From: Acidovorax soli
Lineage (GTDB): Bacteria > Pseudomonadota > Gammaproteobacteria > Burkholderiales > Burkholderiaceae_C
Reading direction: 5' to 3'
DNA length: 64,000 bases
NCBI RefSeq assembly: GCF_014207955.1
Contig: NZ_JACHLK010000001.1
Coordinates: 682,001 to 746,000 of the forward strand
Below are positions 49,127 through 57,711 of this stretch, in pieces. Each line of letters begins with the position of its first letter. The stretch's first letter is position 1. The translations under genes were made by a program, and so were the position numbers. Under the pieces are notes generated by a model that saw nothing but the letters and a program-made list of their open reading frames with translations, was not told where the DNA came from and ran no database searches.

Positions 49127-49156
49127 AGGCGTTCGTAAGCACTATTACGGACGCCT
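49127..49156 (+). other. 12-base-pair stem-loop after sucD
   Basis: AGGCGTTCGTAA and TTACGGACGCCT form a 12-base stem with one G-U pair and a loop of six, beginning 11 bases after the sucD stop. No T run follows. It may protect the 3' end of the sucCD mRNA or act with the terminator further on. Confidence 0.6.
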
Positions 49157-49196
49157 TGGGCCGCAGGGCCCGATACACTGGCCGCTCCAAAAAAGA

Positions 49197-49228
49197 GAAG
49201 CGCCCGGAACCCCGGTTCCGGGCGCTTC
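49197..49228. terminator. Strong hairpin between sucD and terC, probably bidirectional
   Basis: GAAGCGCCCGGAAC and GTTCCGGGCGCTTC form a perfect 14-base stem with a 4-base loop. A run of six A lies just to the left, so the minus-strand transcript has an ideal U tract; on the plus strand only TT follows. It should at least attenuate sucCD transcription. Confidence 0.7.
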
Positions 49229-49257
49229 TTGCATTCATAACAGTGGAGTCATCGACA

Positions 49258-49947
49258 ATGGAATTTCTGCAATCGACCGATTTCTGGATCGGTCTGATCA
49301 AGATCGTCTGGATCAACATCATCCTCTCGGGTGACAACGCGGTGGTGATCGCCCTCGCAGCCCGCTCCCTGCCGCCTGAACAACAGCGCAAGGCGGTGTT
49401 CTGGGGCTCCGGCGCCGCCGTGGTGCTGCGTGTGCTGCTCACCGTGGTGGCGGCCAAGCTGCTGGCCTTGTCCTTCCTGCAGATCGTGGGCGGCTGCCTG
49501 CTGCTGTGGATCGGCTTCCAGCTGCTGAGCGACGGCGACGACGAAGAGGGCGAATCCAAGACCTATGGCAGCCTGATGGCCGCCGTGCGCACCATCCTGA
49601 TTGCCGACCTGGTGATGAGCCTGGACAACGTGATCGCCGTGGCGGCTGCGGCGCAGGGCAGCACCACGCTGCTGGTCCTGGGCCTGGCCATCAGCATCCC
49701 GCTGGTGATCTTCGGCAGCACGCTGATGATCAAGCTCATGGAGCGCTTCCCCCTGATCGTGGTGCTGGGCGCTGCCCTCATCGGCTGGGTGGCGGGCGAG
49801 ACCATCGCTGGCGACACGGCGCTGCAAGGCCTGGTGGCCGCCCATCCGTCGCTGCACTACGTGGCTGCAGCGCTGGGTGCGATTCTGGTGGTGGGCGGTG
49901 GCAAGCTCTGGCAGCGCCGCAATGCCCGCGCAGAAGCATCAGCCTGA
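49258..49947 (+). CDS. TerC-family integral membrane protein
   Basis: A 229-residue membrane protein with about seven segments. The family's duplicated acidic motifs are visible, SGDNAVVIALA and SLDNVIAVAAAA, which lie in membrane helices and probably bind a metal ion. TerC-type proteins include tellurite-resistance and manganese-export or metalation factors of the Alx/YjbE/YceF kind. The start is the ATG at 49258. It follows the sucCD terminator by 29 bases and has its own short leader; I looked for a yybP-ykoY manganese riboswitch there and did not find one. A manganese role is plausible from the family. Confidence 0.9.
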   Translation: MEFLQSTDFWIGLIKIVWINIILSGDNAVVIALAARSLPPEQQRKAVFWGSGAAVVLRVLLTVVAAKLLALSFLQIVGGCLLLWIGFQLLSDGDDEEGESKTYGSLMAAVRTILIADLVMSLDNVIAVAAAAQGSTTLLVLGLAISIPLVIFGSTLMIKLMERFPLIVVLGAALIGWVAGETIAGDTALQGLVAAHPSLHYVAAALGAILVVGGGKLWQRRNARAEASA

Positions 49948-50101
49948 CAAAAATGGCAAGCGCGGCGCCCAGCGTTGCGGCAATGCGACAAGAACGGCAT
50001 GGAATGACCGTTTGACGCGGGTTTCGAGGGGGGCGATGGGGATTTCCGGGGTCGCGCAGGCCGGGCTTGGAAATTGCTTCTAAAGGTATCTCATTACCTC
50101 C

Positions 50102-52771
50102 GTGGATCGATTGCAAGTGGGCAGAACAAGATCGGCACAGCAGCTGGTTTGGTGGCGTACCGATGGCTTTGTCTGCGCACTGGTGGCCGCCATCGTGGTG
50201 GCGCTTGCCAGCACGCTGGGCTGGGTGCACCGGCTCGATCTGGCGATGTACGACGCTGCAGTCGGCAGTGCGTCGGCCGAGCCTGCTGCGGATCTGGTGG
50301 TCGTGGGCGTCGACGATCGCAGCCTCAAGGCCCTGGGGCCCTGGCCCTGGCCGCCCGAGGTCCATGCCCGCCTGGTGGACCAGTTGGCAAGCGCTGGTGC
50401 CCGGGCCATTGTCTACACCATGCCGCTGCCGGAAACGCCGGCGCGCCCCCTGCCCACCCCTGCTGCTGCCCTGCCTGGTGAGCCAGCGGGTGCTGGTGCG
50501 GCGCCTGCTGCAGAAGTCGCCGCGCCAACTGGTGATGCCCGACTGGCCTTGAGCCTGCAGCGTGCGGGCAATGTGGTGCTGGTGTCGCAGTACGCGGCCG
50601 CCGGCCCCGCCACGCCGCTGCCCTCCCATGTGCGCCGCTCCGTGCTGGCCGACCCGGGTGAGCACGCCGTGCCTGCGGGCACTGGGCGCCACCCTCCCGC
50701 CACCTTGGGCGCCGCGGCGTCTGCGATTGGCCACCTGCAGTTGACCCCCGATGCAGACGGCGTGCTGCGCCAGATGCCGCTGCTGTTGGCCCATGACCAT
50801 GCAGCCGTGCCGTCGGTCGCCTTGCTGGCGGCACTGCGCAGCCTGCAGTTGGGTGCCACCGACCTGCGCCTGCAGGCCAGTGCCCCCTGGTTGCGCCTGG
50901 GCAGTCTGGGCATTGCCACCGACAGTACGACGCTGTTGCGGCCTCTCTTTCATGCCCCGGAAGGCGGGCAGCCGGCGTTTGCCCGCATGTCCTTTGCGCA
51001 GGCGCTTGCGCCCGCAGCGGGCGCGCCCGGTTTCCAGGGCAAGACGGTGCTGGTGGGTTTCACCTCGGCCACGCAGGCAACGCCCCTGGCAACGCCGGGT
51101 GGGCAGTCGCTGTACCCGGTGGAGGTGCTGGCGCAGATGGTGTCTGCCATCCGCCACGGCCATGCCGTGGCGGTGCCGGATTGGGCGCTGCCGGTGGCGT
51201 GGCTGGCCATGGCGGCGGCGCTGCTCTACCTGGCGCTGGCACTGCCACAGGTGAGCGCCCTGGCCGGCCTGGCTGTGAGCGTGGCCTTGCTGCTGGCCTT
51301 GGCCGGTGCGCAGTGGCTGGCCCTGGAGCATGCGCTGCTGTCGTTCTCGCTGCTCGGGGCGGCGCTGGTGGTGGCCGTGGGCCAGGCCACCATGCTGGCA
51401 CTGAAGCTGCGCCCTGATGGCGGCAGCTCCCGCGCCAGGTCGACCGAGGCTGCCGAGTCCCAGCGCATGCTGGGCCTGGCGCTGCACGGCCAGGGCAAGC
51501 TGGAACAGGCGTTCGAGCGCTTTCGCCGCCTGCCGGTGACCGAGGCACTCAAGGACAACCTGTACCACCTGGCGCAGGATTTCGAGCGCAAGCGCAATTA
51601 CGCCATGGCCAAGCAGGTCTATGAGCGCATCCTGCGCCACGACCGGCAGTACAAGGATGCCAAACTGCGCTACCGCAAGGCGCGGGCCCGGGCCAAGTCT
51701 GCCTCGGGCCAGCCGGACACCACGCCGCCGAGTTCGGCGCCTGTGCCCATGCCCAGCGTGTCTGCCAAGCCACGCCTGCCGGGCGATGCGACCATCGGCC
51801 TGCCCATGCTGGGCCGCTACGAGATCAGCAAGGAGATCGGCAAGGGGTCCATGGGGGTGGTGTACCAGGGGCGGGATCCCAAGATCGGCCGCACCGTGGC
51901 CATCAAGACGCTGGCGCTGGGGCAGGAATTCGAGGGCGATGGGCTGATCGACGCGCGTGCGCGCTTCTTTCGCGAGGCGGAAACCGCCGGGCGGCTGCAG
52001 CACCCCTATATCGTGACCATCTTCGATTCCGGCGAGGAACACGACCTGGCCTACATCTCCATGGAGTACCTCAAGGGTTCGGACCTGTCGCCCTTCTGCA
52101 AGGAGGGCAACCTGCTGCCGGTGCCGCTGGCCCTGTCGGTGGCGGCCCGTGTGGCCGAGGCGCTGGACTATGCCCATGCCAACCAGGTGGTGCACCGCGA
52201 CATCAAGCCGGCCAACATCATGTTCGATACGGCGACCGATGCGGTCAAGGTGACCGACTTCGGCATTGCCCGCCTCACGGACTCGAACAAGACCCGCACG
52301 GGCCTGGTGCTGGGCACGCCGAGCTTCATGTCGCCCGAGCAGCTGGCGGGCAAGAAGGTGGATGGGCGCACCGACCTGTATTCCCTGGGGGTGACCCTGT
52401 TCCAGATGCTCACCGGTTCGCTGCCGCTGCGCGGGGCCTCCATGCCCGAGCTGATGCACAAGATCGCCAGTGTGCCAGCGCCCGATGTGCGCACACTGCG
52501 ACCCGAGCTGCCGGCCGAGGTGGCCGCGGTGGTGGCGCTGTCGATGATGAAGCGCCCGGAGGCCCGCTACCAGACGGGGCGCCAGTTTGCAGCCGAGATC
52601 CGGGGCGCCCTGGCGGTGCTGGCGGGCACGGAAAGCGCCACAAACCCGCGGACAGTCGTCTATGATGCGGCTCGCAAGGCAACAGGGCGCGACATGGCGG
52701 ATTTTCAGGAAACGGTAATGGAATATCCTGCGCAGCAGGATCCTTCCCTGCCGCCATCCAGTGCCCGATGA
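50102..52771 (+). CDS. CHASE2-domain Ser/Thr protein kinase
   Basis: An 889-residue membrane kinase. It has an N-terminal TM (ALVAAIVVALASTLGWV), then a periplasmic CHASE2 sensor (residues 45-355, beginning DLVVVGVDDRSLKALGPWPW). Three TM segments follow (about 360-435), then a TPR-like helical stretch (about 450-520, NYAMAKQVYERILRHDRQ), and last a PknB-type kinase domain (about 570-835). The kinase is complete: EIGKGSMGVVYQG loop, VAIKTL Lys, VHRDIKPANIM catalytic loop and VTDFGIARL. It should phosphorylate Ser/Thr in cytosolic partners in response to an extracellular signal. The only start is a GTG at 50102 (or TTG at 50111), without a clear binding site. It heads the five-gene signalling set; the phosphatase begins 19 bases later. 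Confidence 0.92.
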   Translation: MDRLQVGRTRSAQQLVWWRTDGFVCALVAAIVVALASTLGWVHRLDLAMYDAAVGSASAEPAADLVVVGVDDRSLKALGPWPWPPEVHARLVDQLASAGARAIVYTMPLPETPARPLPTPAAALPGEPAGAGAAPAAEVAAPTGDARLALSLQRAGNVVLVSQYAAAGPATPLPSHVRRSVLADPGEHAVPAGTGRHPPATLGAAASAIGHLQLTPDADGVLRQMPLLLAHDHAAVPSVALLAALRSLQLGATDLRLQASAPWLRLGSLGIATDSTTLLRPLFHAPEGGQPAFARMSFAQALAPAAGAPGFQGKTVLVGFTSATQATPLATPGGQSLYPVEVLAQMVSAIRHGHAVAVPDWALPVAWLAMAAALLYLALALPQVSALAGLAVSVALLLALAGAQWLALEHALLSFSLLGAALVVAVGQATMLALKLRPDGGSSRARSTEAAESQRMLGLALHGQGKLEQAFERFRRLPVTEALKDNLYHLAQDFERKRNYAMAKQVYERILRHDRQYKDAKLRYRKARARAKSASGQPDTTPPSSAPVPMPSVSAKPRLPGDATIGLPMLGRYEISKEIGKGSMGVVYQGRDPKIGRTVAIKTLALGQEFEGDGLIDARARFFREAETAGRLQHPYIVTIFDSGEEHDLAYISMEYLKGSDLSPFCKEGNLLPVPLALSVAARVAEALDYAHANQVVHRDIKPANIMFDTATDAVKVTDFGIARLTDSNKTRTGLVLGTPSFMSPEQLAGKKVDGRTDLYSLGVTLFQMLTGSLPLRGASMPELMHKIASVPAPDVRTLRPELPAEVAAVVALSMMKRPEARYQTGRQFAAEIRGALAVLAGTESATNPRTVVYDAARKATGRDMADFQETVMEYPAQQDPSLPPSSAR

Positions 52772-52790
52772 GGCCCGCTCCGCTTTATCC

Positions 52791-53579
52791 ATGAATTACG
52801 ATTTTTTTGCGCGCACCGATCGGGGGCGGGTGCGCAGCAACAACGAAGACGCCGTCGCGATCGACCGGGATGCCCAGCTGGCCATCCTGGCCGATGGCAT
52901 GGGGGGCTACAACGCAGGCGAAGTGGCCAGCGGCATGGCCACGACCTTCATCCGCACGGAGATGGCCCGCTGGCTGGCCCAGGCAGGAAGCTCGCCACAG
53001 TCGACCGATGTGCGCCGGGCGCTGGAAATCTGCGTGGAAAACGCCAATCACGCCATTTTGGGGGCGTCCCTGTCGAATCCGCAGTATGCCGGCATGGGCA
53101 CGACGCTGGTGGCCGGCATCTTCCAGGGCGCGCGGCTGATCCTGGGGCACATTGGCGATTCGCGCTGCTACCGCCTGCGCGGCGGGGTGCTTCAACAGAT
53201 CACGCGCGACCACTCCTGGCTGCAGGAGCAGGTGGACGCAGGCATCCTCACACCGCACCAGGCGGCGATCTCCTCCAACCGCAACCTGGTCACCCGTGCC
53301 CTGGGCGTGGAGCCGAATGTGCTCATGGAAGTCAATGAATTCCAGGTGGCGCCGCACGACCTGTTCCTGATGTGCTCGGACGGGCTCACGGACATGGTGT
53401 CCGATGCCGATCTGGCGGAGATGGTGCGCGCAGCCCTTCCGCTGGAGGAAAAAACCACATTGCTTATTGATACCGCCAATGCACACGGCGGTCGTGATAA
53501 CGTTAGCGTACTGCTGGTACAGGCCGGCGCGGGGGGCAAGAAACGCAGCCTCATGTCCCGCTTGCTGGGCGCTGCCTGA
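52791..53579 (+). CDS. PP2C-family Ser/Thr phosphatase
   Basis: A 262-residue metal-dependent phosphatase of the Stp/PrpC type. All metal and catalytic motifs are present: RGRVRSNNEDAVAI, ILADGMGGYNAGEVAS, LGHIGDSRCYRLR, MCSDGLTDMVSD and GGRDNVSVLLV. It probably removes phosphates placed by the kinase encoded just upstream. The ATG at 52791 gives the standard family N-terminus MNYDFFARTDRGRVRS; an in-frame upstream start would only add an unusual extension. It sits 19 bases after the kinase and 42 before the FHA gene. It is soluble. Confidence 0.94.
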   Translation: MNYDFFARTDRGRVRSNNEDAVAIDRDAQLAILADGMGGYNAGEVASGMATTFIRTEMARWLAQAGSSPQSTDVRRALEICVENANHAILGASLSNPQYAGMGTTLVAGIFQGARLILGHIGDSRCYRLRGGVLQQITRDHSWLQEQVDAGILTPHQAAISSNRNLVTRALGVEPNVLMEVNEFQVAPHDLFLMCSDGLTDMVSDADLAEMVRAALPLEEKTTLLIDTANAHGGRDNVSVLLVQAGAGGKKRSLMSRLLGAA

Positions 53580-53621
53580 CGGTGCCCTGGCCCATAACAA
53601 ATCTCAAATCAGGAGTGGATC

Positions 53622-54278
53622 ATGCCCAGAATGATCGTTTCGATCGACGGCGTCGTCATCAAGGAAGTTCAGTTGACCAAGGACCGCACCACCCTTGGAC
53701 GCAGGCCATACAACGATATCGTGATCGACAATCTGGCGGTGAGCGGCGAGCACGCGATCTTCCACATGGTCGGGCATGACGTCGAGATCGAAGACCTGGG
53801 CAGCACCAACGGCACCTATGTGAATGCCAAGGCCGTCAAACGCCAGGAGCTGCGCAATGGCGACACAGTGGAGGTGGGCAAGTACAAGATCCGCTTCCTG
53901 CACGAGGCCGAGGGCGAGAATTTCGAGAAGACCATGATCTTCAAGCCCGGCATGGTGCCGCCGCTGGGTACGGCGTCGCGCCCTGCAGGCTTGCCGGCCG
54001 CGCCGGCGCCCGCACCGATGACGGCGGTGATCAAGGTCATGTCGGGTGCTGCCGCCGGGCGCGAAGTCTCGCTGCTCAAGGTGGTGACCACCATCGGCAA
54101 GCCCGGTGTGGCCGTGGCTTCGATCACCAAGCGCCACCACGGTTTCGTGCTGGCGCATGTGGAGGGCCCCGACATGCCCTTGCTCAACGGCTCGGCCATC
54201 GGGCTGTCGCCGGTGCCGCTCAAGCACGGCGACAAGCTGGAGCTGGCAGGCACCGAGATGCAGTTCGAGCAGACCTGA
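53622..54278 (+). CDS. FHA-domain phosphothreonine-binding protein
   Basis: A 218-residue soluble protein with an N-terminal FHA domain (residues 15-90; TTLGRRPYNDIVID, the core AVSGEHAIF and DLGSTNGTYVN), which binds phosphothreonine peptides. A Pro/Ala linker holds FEKTMIFKPG, where the Thr could be a kinase target, as in GarA-type switches. A second region near the C-terminus (AGREVSLLKVVTTIGKPG) looks like a degenerate FHA copy. GGAG precedes the ATG at a good distance. Lying between phosphatase and cyclase, it may pass kinase activity to the cyclase or another effector. Confidence 0.9.
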   Translation: MPRMIVSIDGVVIKEVQLTKDRTTLGRRPYNDIVIDNLAVSGEHAIFHMVGHDVEIEDLGSTNGTYVNAKAVKRQELRNGDTVEVGKYKIRFLHEAEGENFEKTMIFKPGMVPPLGTASRPAGLPAAPAPAPMTAVIKVMSGAAAGREVSLLKVVTTIGKPGVAVASITKRHHGFVLAHVEGPDMPLLNGSAIGLSPVPLKHGDKLELAGTEMQFEQT

Positions 54279-54358
54279 GCAGCGCCATCGTTCCGCAAAT
54301 CCCGGCGTTCTCTCTTGCACCGAGCGCCGGGCGCCGTCCGATCTGAGCGATCCCTCCG

Positions 54359-56623
54359 ATGCGGCCCCGGCTCAGTTCCTGGTTTATGCGCCACTGGCGC
54401 CGCATCGCCGTCACCCTGCTGCCATTGCTGTTCGCCCTGCTGCACGTGAGCGGGGTTCTGCACCTGCAGGTGCTGGAGCGGCTGGAAAGCATCATCTACG
54501 ACACCCGCCTGCGCGCCACCATGCCGGGCACGATGGACACGCGCATCACCATCGTCGACATCGACGAGCGCAGCCTGGAGCGCATCGGCCAGTGGCCCTG
54601 GGGCCGGGACAGGATGGCGCGGTTTGCCACCGAGTTGCTCGACCGCCAGCAGGTGGCGGTGCTCGGGTTCGACGTGGTCTTCGCCGAGCCCGATGGCAGC
54701 TCGGGCCTGGCCAGCCTGCAGCGGCTGGCGCAGGGGCCCTTGGCTGCAAGCCCGGGCTTCTCGGAGCAACTGGCCCGCCTGACCCCCGAGCTGGACTATG
54801 ACGCCCGGTTTGCCCAGGCACTGCAGGGCAGGCCCGTGGTGCTGGGCTACTACTTCACGAGCGATCGGGATGGGCAGGCCCGCGGTGTGCTGCCGACGCC
54901 CGCGCTGTCACGGGACCGGCTGCGTGGCAAGCCTTTGAGGGCGACGTCCTGGCAAGGCCATGGCAGCAACATCGAGGTGCTGGCGAAGGCGGCGCCCGCC
55001 GCGGGGTTCTTCAACTCCATCACCGACAGCGATGGCGTGGTGCGCTCCCTGCCCCTGCTGGCAGAGTACCAGGGGCAGTACTACGAGTCGCTGGCCCTGG
55101 CCATGCTCAGGGTGGCCACGGGCTATTCGGATCTGTCGCCGCTCTACGATGCCTTTTCGGAGTTCGACCACGATGTGCTGAGCGGCGTCATCCTGGCCAA
55201 GGGCCAGAGCCGGCTCCTGCTGCCGGTGGACCCGAATCTGGCGACCCTCATCCCCTACCGGGGGCCCGGCGACGTGTCCGGCGGCTCCTACCGCTACATC
55301 TCGGCCAGCGATGTGCTGGAGGGGCGGCTGCCCGAAGCCAGCCTCAAGGGCCAGCTCGTGCTGGTGGGCTCCACGGCGCCTGGACTGGTCGACCTGCGCG
55401 TGACTCCGGTGGGCCGCACCTACCCGGGGGTGGAAGCGCATGCCAACCTGCTGTCGGCTTTTCTGGATGGCGCGAATGTGCTCCAACCCAACTTCGCCCC
55501 CGACTTCGATGTACTGCAGTTGGTGGTCACGGGGCTCCTGCTGGCGCTTTCGCTGCCTCTGCTGACGGCGGGCAGGGCAGTTCTGCTCAGCGCCGGGGTG
55601 CTGGCGGGCCTGGTGGGCCTGAACCTGTGGCTGTACCAGGTGCAGGGTCTGGTCATGCCCCTGGCGACGGTTCTGGTGATGGCCTTGTCCGCCTTCACGC
55701 TGAACATGGTCTATGGCTACTTCGTGGAGAGCCGGACCAAGCGGGAGCTGGCGGCCCTGTTCGGCACCTATGTGCCCCCGGAACTGGTGGAGGAGATGCT
55801 CAAGGAGCCCGAGCGCTACAGCATGGATGCGGCCAACCAGGAGCTCACGGTGATGTTCTGCGACATGCGCGGCTTCACGGCGCTGTCCGAGCACATGGAG
55901 CCTTTGCAACTGCAGGCCATGCTCAATGGCGTGTTCAGCCGCCTGACCCACATCATCCGCAGCCGCCGCCAGGGCACCATCGACAAGTACATGGGCGACT
56001 GCGTGATGGCGTTCTGGGGCGCACCCGTGGCAACCCCCGGGCATGCGGAACTGGCGGTGGCGGCCGCGCTGGAGATGACCCAGGCGGTTGCCCTGCTCAA
56101 CGAGGAGCACCACCGCCAGGGCCTGCCGCAGATCGGTGTGGGCATTGGCCTGAACACCGGCACCATGTGCGTGGGCGACATGGGCTCGGACATCCGGCGC
56201 AGCTACACGGTGATCGGCGACGCGGTGAACCTGGGCTCCCGCCTGGAGGGCCTGTCCAAGACCTACGGCGTGACCATGGTGGTCAGCGACACGACCCGTG
56301 CCCTGGCGCCAGGTTTCATCTGGCAGGAACTGGACCGGGTGCGCGTCAAGGGCAAGGCCCAGGCCGTCACCATCTACACCCCCGTGGGCACGGAGGCCGA
56401 ACCGCTGGCCCCCGAGCGCCAACAGCGGCTGGCGACCTGGCAGCAGCTCCTGGCCGCCTACCGGGCCCAGGAATGGGACGCCTGCACCCTGCTTTTGCGG
56501 AATTTGCACGCAGCGGAACCTGGAAACATCCTGTATTCGCTGTACGCAGGGCGCGTGGAGGCCTTGCGGGTGTTACCCTTCCAGCCGGATTGGGACGGTG
56601 CCACCCAGTTCGATACCAAATAA
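54359..56623 (+). CDS. CHASE2 class III adenylate/guanylate cyclase
   Basis: A 754-residue membrane enzyme. It has an N-terminal TM (about 13-30), a periplasmic CHASE2 domain (ITIVDIDERSLERIGQWPWG onwards, about 62-370), three TM segments (384-455), then a cytosolic class III cyclase domain (about 490-670) and a short helical tail. Metal aspartates are in VMFCDMRGFT and YMGDCVMAF. The substrate-specifying Lys is in DKYMGD. The second specificity position is Thr (SYTVIGD), a pattern found in several bacterial adenylate cyclases, and the Asn/Arg of NLGSRLE complete the site. cAMP is the likely product, not proven. The phosphodiesterase gene follows at 73 bases. The kinase at 50102 has the same CHASE2 plus three TM architecture. 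Confidence 0.92.
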   Translation: MRPRLSSWFMRHWRRIAVTLLPLLFALLHVSGVLHLQVLERLESIIYDTRLRATMPGTMDTRITIVDIDERSLERIGQWPWGRDRMARFATELLDRQQVAVLGFDVVFAEPDGSSGLASLQRLAQGPLAASPGFSEQLARLTPELDYDARFAQALQGRPVVLGYYFTSDRDGQARGVLPTPALSRDRLRGKPLRATSWQGHGSNIEVLAKAAPAAGFFNSITDSDGVVRSLPLLAEYQGQYYESLALAMLRVATGYSDLSPLYDAFSEFDHDVLSGVILAKGQSRLLLPVDPNLATLIPYRGPGDVSGGSYRYISASDVLEGRLPEASLKGQLVLVGSTAPGLVDLRVTPVGRTYPGVEAHANLLSAFLDGANVLQPNFAPDFDVLQLVVTGLLLALSLPLLTAGRAVLLSAGVLAGLVGLNLWLYQVQGLVMPLATVLVMALSAFTLNMVYGYFVESRTKRELAALFGTYVPPELVEEMLKEPERYSMDAANQELTVMFCDMRGFTALSEHMEPLQLQAMLNGVFSRLTHIIRSRRQGTIDKYMGDCVMAFWGAPVATPGHAELAVAAALEMTQAVALLNEEHHRQGLPQIGVGIGLNTGTMCVGDMGSDIRRSYTVIGDAVNLGSRLEGLSKTYGVTMVVSDTTRALAPGFIWQELDRVRVKGKAQAVTIYTPVGTEAEPLAPERQQRLATWQQLLAAYRAQEWDACTLLLRNLHAAEPGNILYSLYAGRVEALRVLPFQPDWDGATQFDTK

Positions 56624-56696
56624 GGAAGTAGCACAATGGCTGCAACAACCCGCGCCGACAACACACACGAGACGACGGCAAACAGGACTGCATGAC

Positions 56697-57488
56697 ATGA
56701 AGGTTCGCGTACTGGGGTGCTCCGGGGCCATTGCCAAAGACTGCCGGACCACCTCGTTCCTGGTCAACGACAACATCCTCATCGATGCCGGGACGGGGGT
56801 GGGCGACCTGACGCTGGACGAAATGCGCCGCATCGACCATGTCTTCCTCACGCACTCCCATCTGGACCACATCGCGGCCTTGCCGCTGATGCTCGATGCC
56901 GTGTCCTCGCTGCGCAGCAGCCCGGTGCAGGTCCATGCCCTGACCGGCACGATTGCCGCTCTGCAGGCGCACGTGTTCAACAACGCCATCTGGCCGGATT
57001 TCAGCAGCATTCCTACTGCAGACCAGCCCTTTTTGCAGTACCAGACCATCTCGGTCGGCGAACGCCTGACGGTCGAGGGCGTGCACCTGGAAGTGCTGCC
57101 CGCTGTGCACACAGTGCCCGCCGTGGGCTACGCCGTGGCTGGCAGCACGGGCTGGTGGGTATTCAGTGGCGACACCGGCCGCAATCCGGATTTCTGGGCC
57201 CGCGTCAACTCCCTGCCCGTGGCCATGCTGGTCATCGAGACCGCCTTCAGCAACCGCGAAACCTCCCTGGCCCAGCGCAGCCTGCACCTGTCGCCCCACA
57301 CCCTGGCCCAGGAACTGGCGCAGCTGACGCCCGGCAAGCGCTGCCCCATCTACATCACCCACACCAAGCCGTCGGAGACCGAGCTCATCATGGAAGAGAT
57401 CCGCCGCTTCGACCAGAGTGTGGGCCCGCTGGGCGCTGCACCCCATGACATTTATTGGCTCAAGGCCGGGGATGCGTTCGAGTTCTGA
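56697..57488 (+). CDS. MBL-fold cyclic-nucleotide phosphodiesterase (class II-like)
   Basis: A 263-residue metallo-beta-lactamase-fold hydrolase. The metal motif is H53-S-H55-L-D57-H58 (LTHSHLDHIAALPLML). The sequence SSFLVN-like opening (TTSFLVNDNILIDAGTGVGD), the Asp in WVFSGDTGRNPDF and the His in YITHTKPSE fit the PDEase_II family of 3',5'-cyclic-nucleotide phosphodiesterases better than glyoxalase II or RNase Z. It probably degrades the cAMP made by the upstream cyclase. The ATG at 56697 (MKVRVLGCSGAIAKD) is used. It is soluble. This gene ends the signalling set; the pilA promoter lies in the following spacer. Confidence 0.85.
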   Translation: MKVRVLGCSGAIAKDCRTTSFLVNDNILIDAGTGVGDLTLDEMRRIDHVFLTHSHLDHIAALPLMLDAVSSLRSSPVQVHALTGTIAALQAHVFNNAIWPDFSSIPTADQPFLQYQTISVGERLTVEGVHLEVLPAVHTVPAVGYAVAGSTGWWVFSGDTGRNPDFWARVNSLPVAMLVIETAFSNRETSLAQRSLHLSPHTLAQELAQLTPGKRCPIYITHTKPSETELIMEEIRRFDQSVGPLGAAPHDIYWLKAGDAFEF

Positions 57489-57628
57489 CCACTCTGTTGC
57501 AGGTGGTGACGTTTGTGGTGTGACAAGAATGTCCCGATGAGAGGCTGAAGCCGTGCTGGGAAACACTTCAAGGACAATTGACCCATTTGGGGGAGGGGTT
57601 CAGGCCCTGCATCCCGGGGCTCTGAGGG

Positions 57629-57644
57629 TGGCACGGAACCTGCT
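57629..57644 (+). promoter_or_regulatory. Sigma-54 promoter of pilA
   Basis: TGGCACG-gaac-CTGCT matches the sigma-54 -24/-12 consensus (TGGCACG-N4-TTGCT) with one change. It lies 67 bases before the pilA start codon. In related bacteria pilA is transcribed by sigma-54 with PilR, so this is expected. Confidence 0.8.
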
Positions 57645-57711
57645 CATGTTGAACCAGCCTGGAGAATTCTTCTGCAGGTTTGAATTCCAACTGACCTCCG
57701 AGGAGTGATTT

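Noticed and set aside
49116..49257. yybP-ykoY manganese riboswitch before terC
   Set aside because: The leader is short and filled by two hairpins; I find none of the conserved riboswitch core.
50030..50101. Sigma-54 promoter before the CHASE2 kinase
   Set aside because: TTGGAAATTGCT superficially looks right but the spacing between the GG and GC elements is too short.
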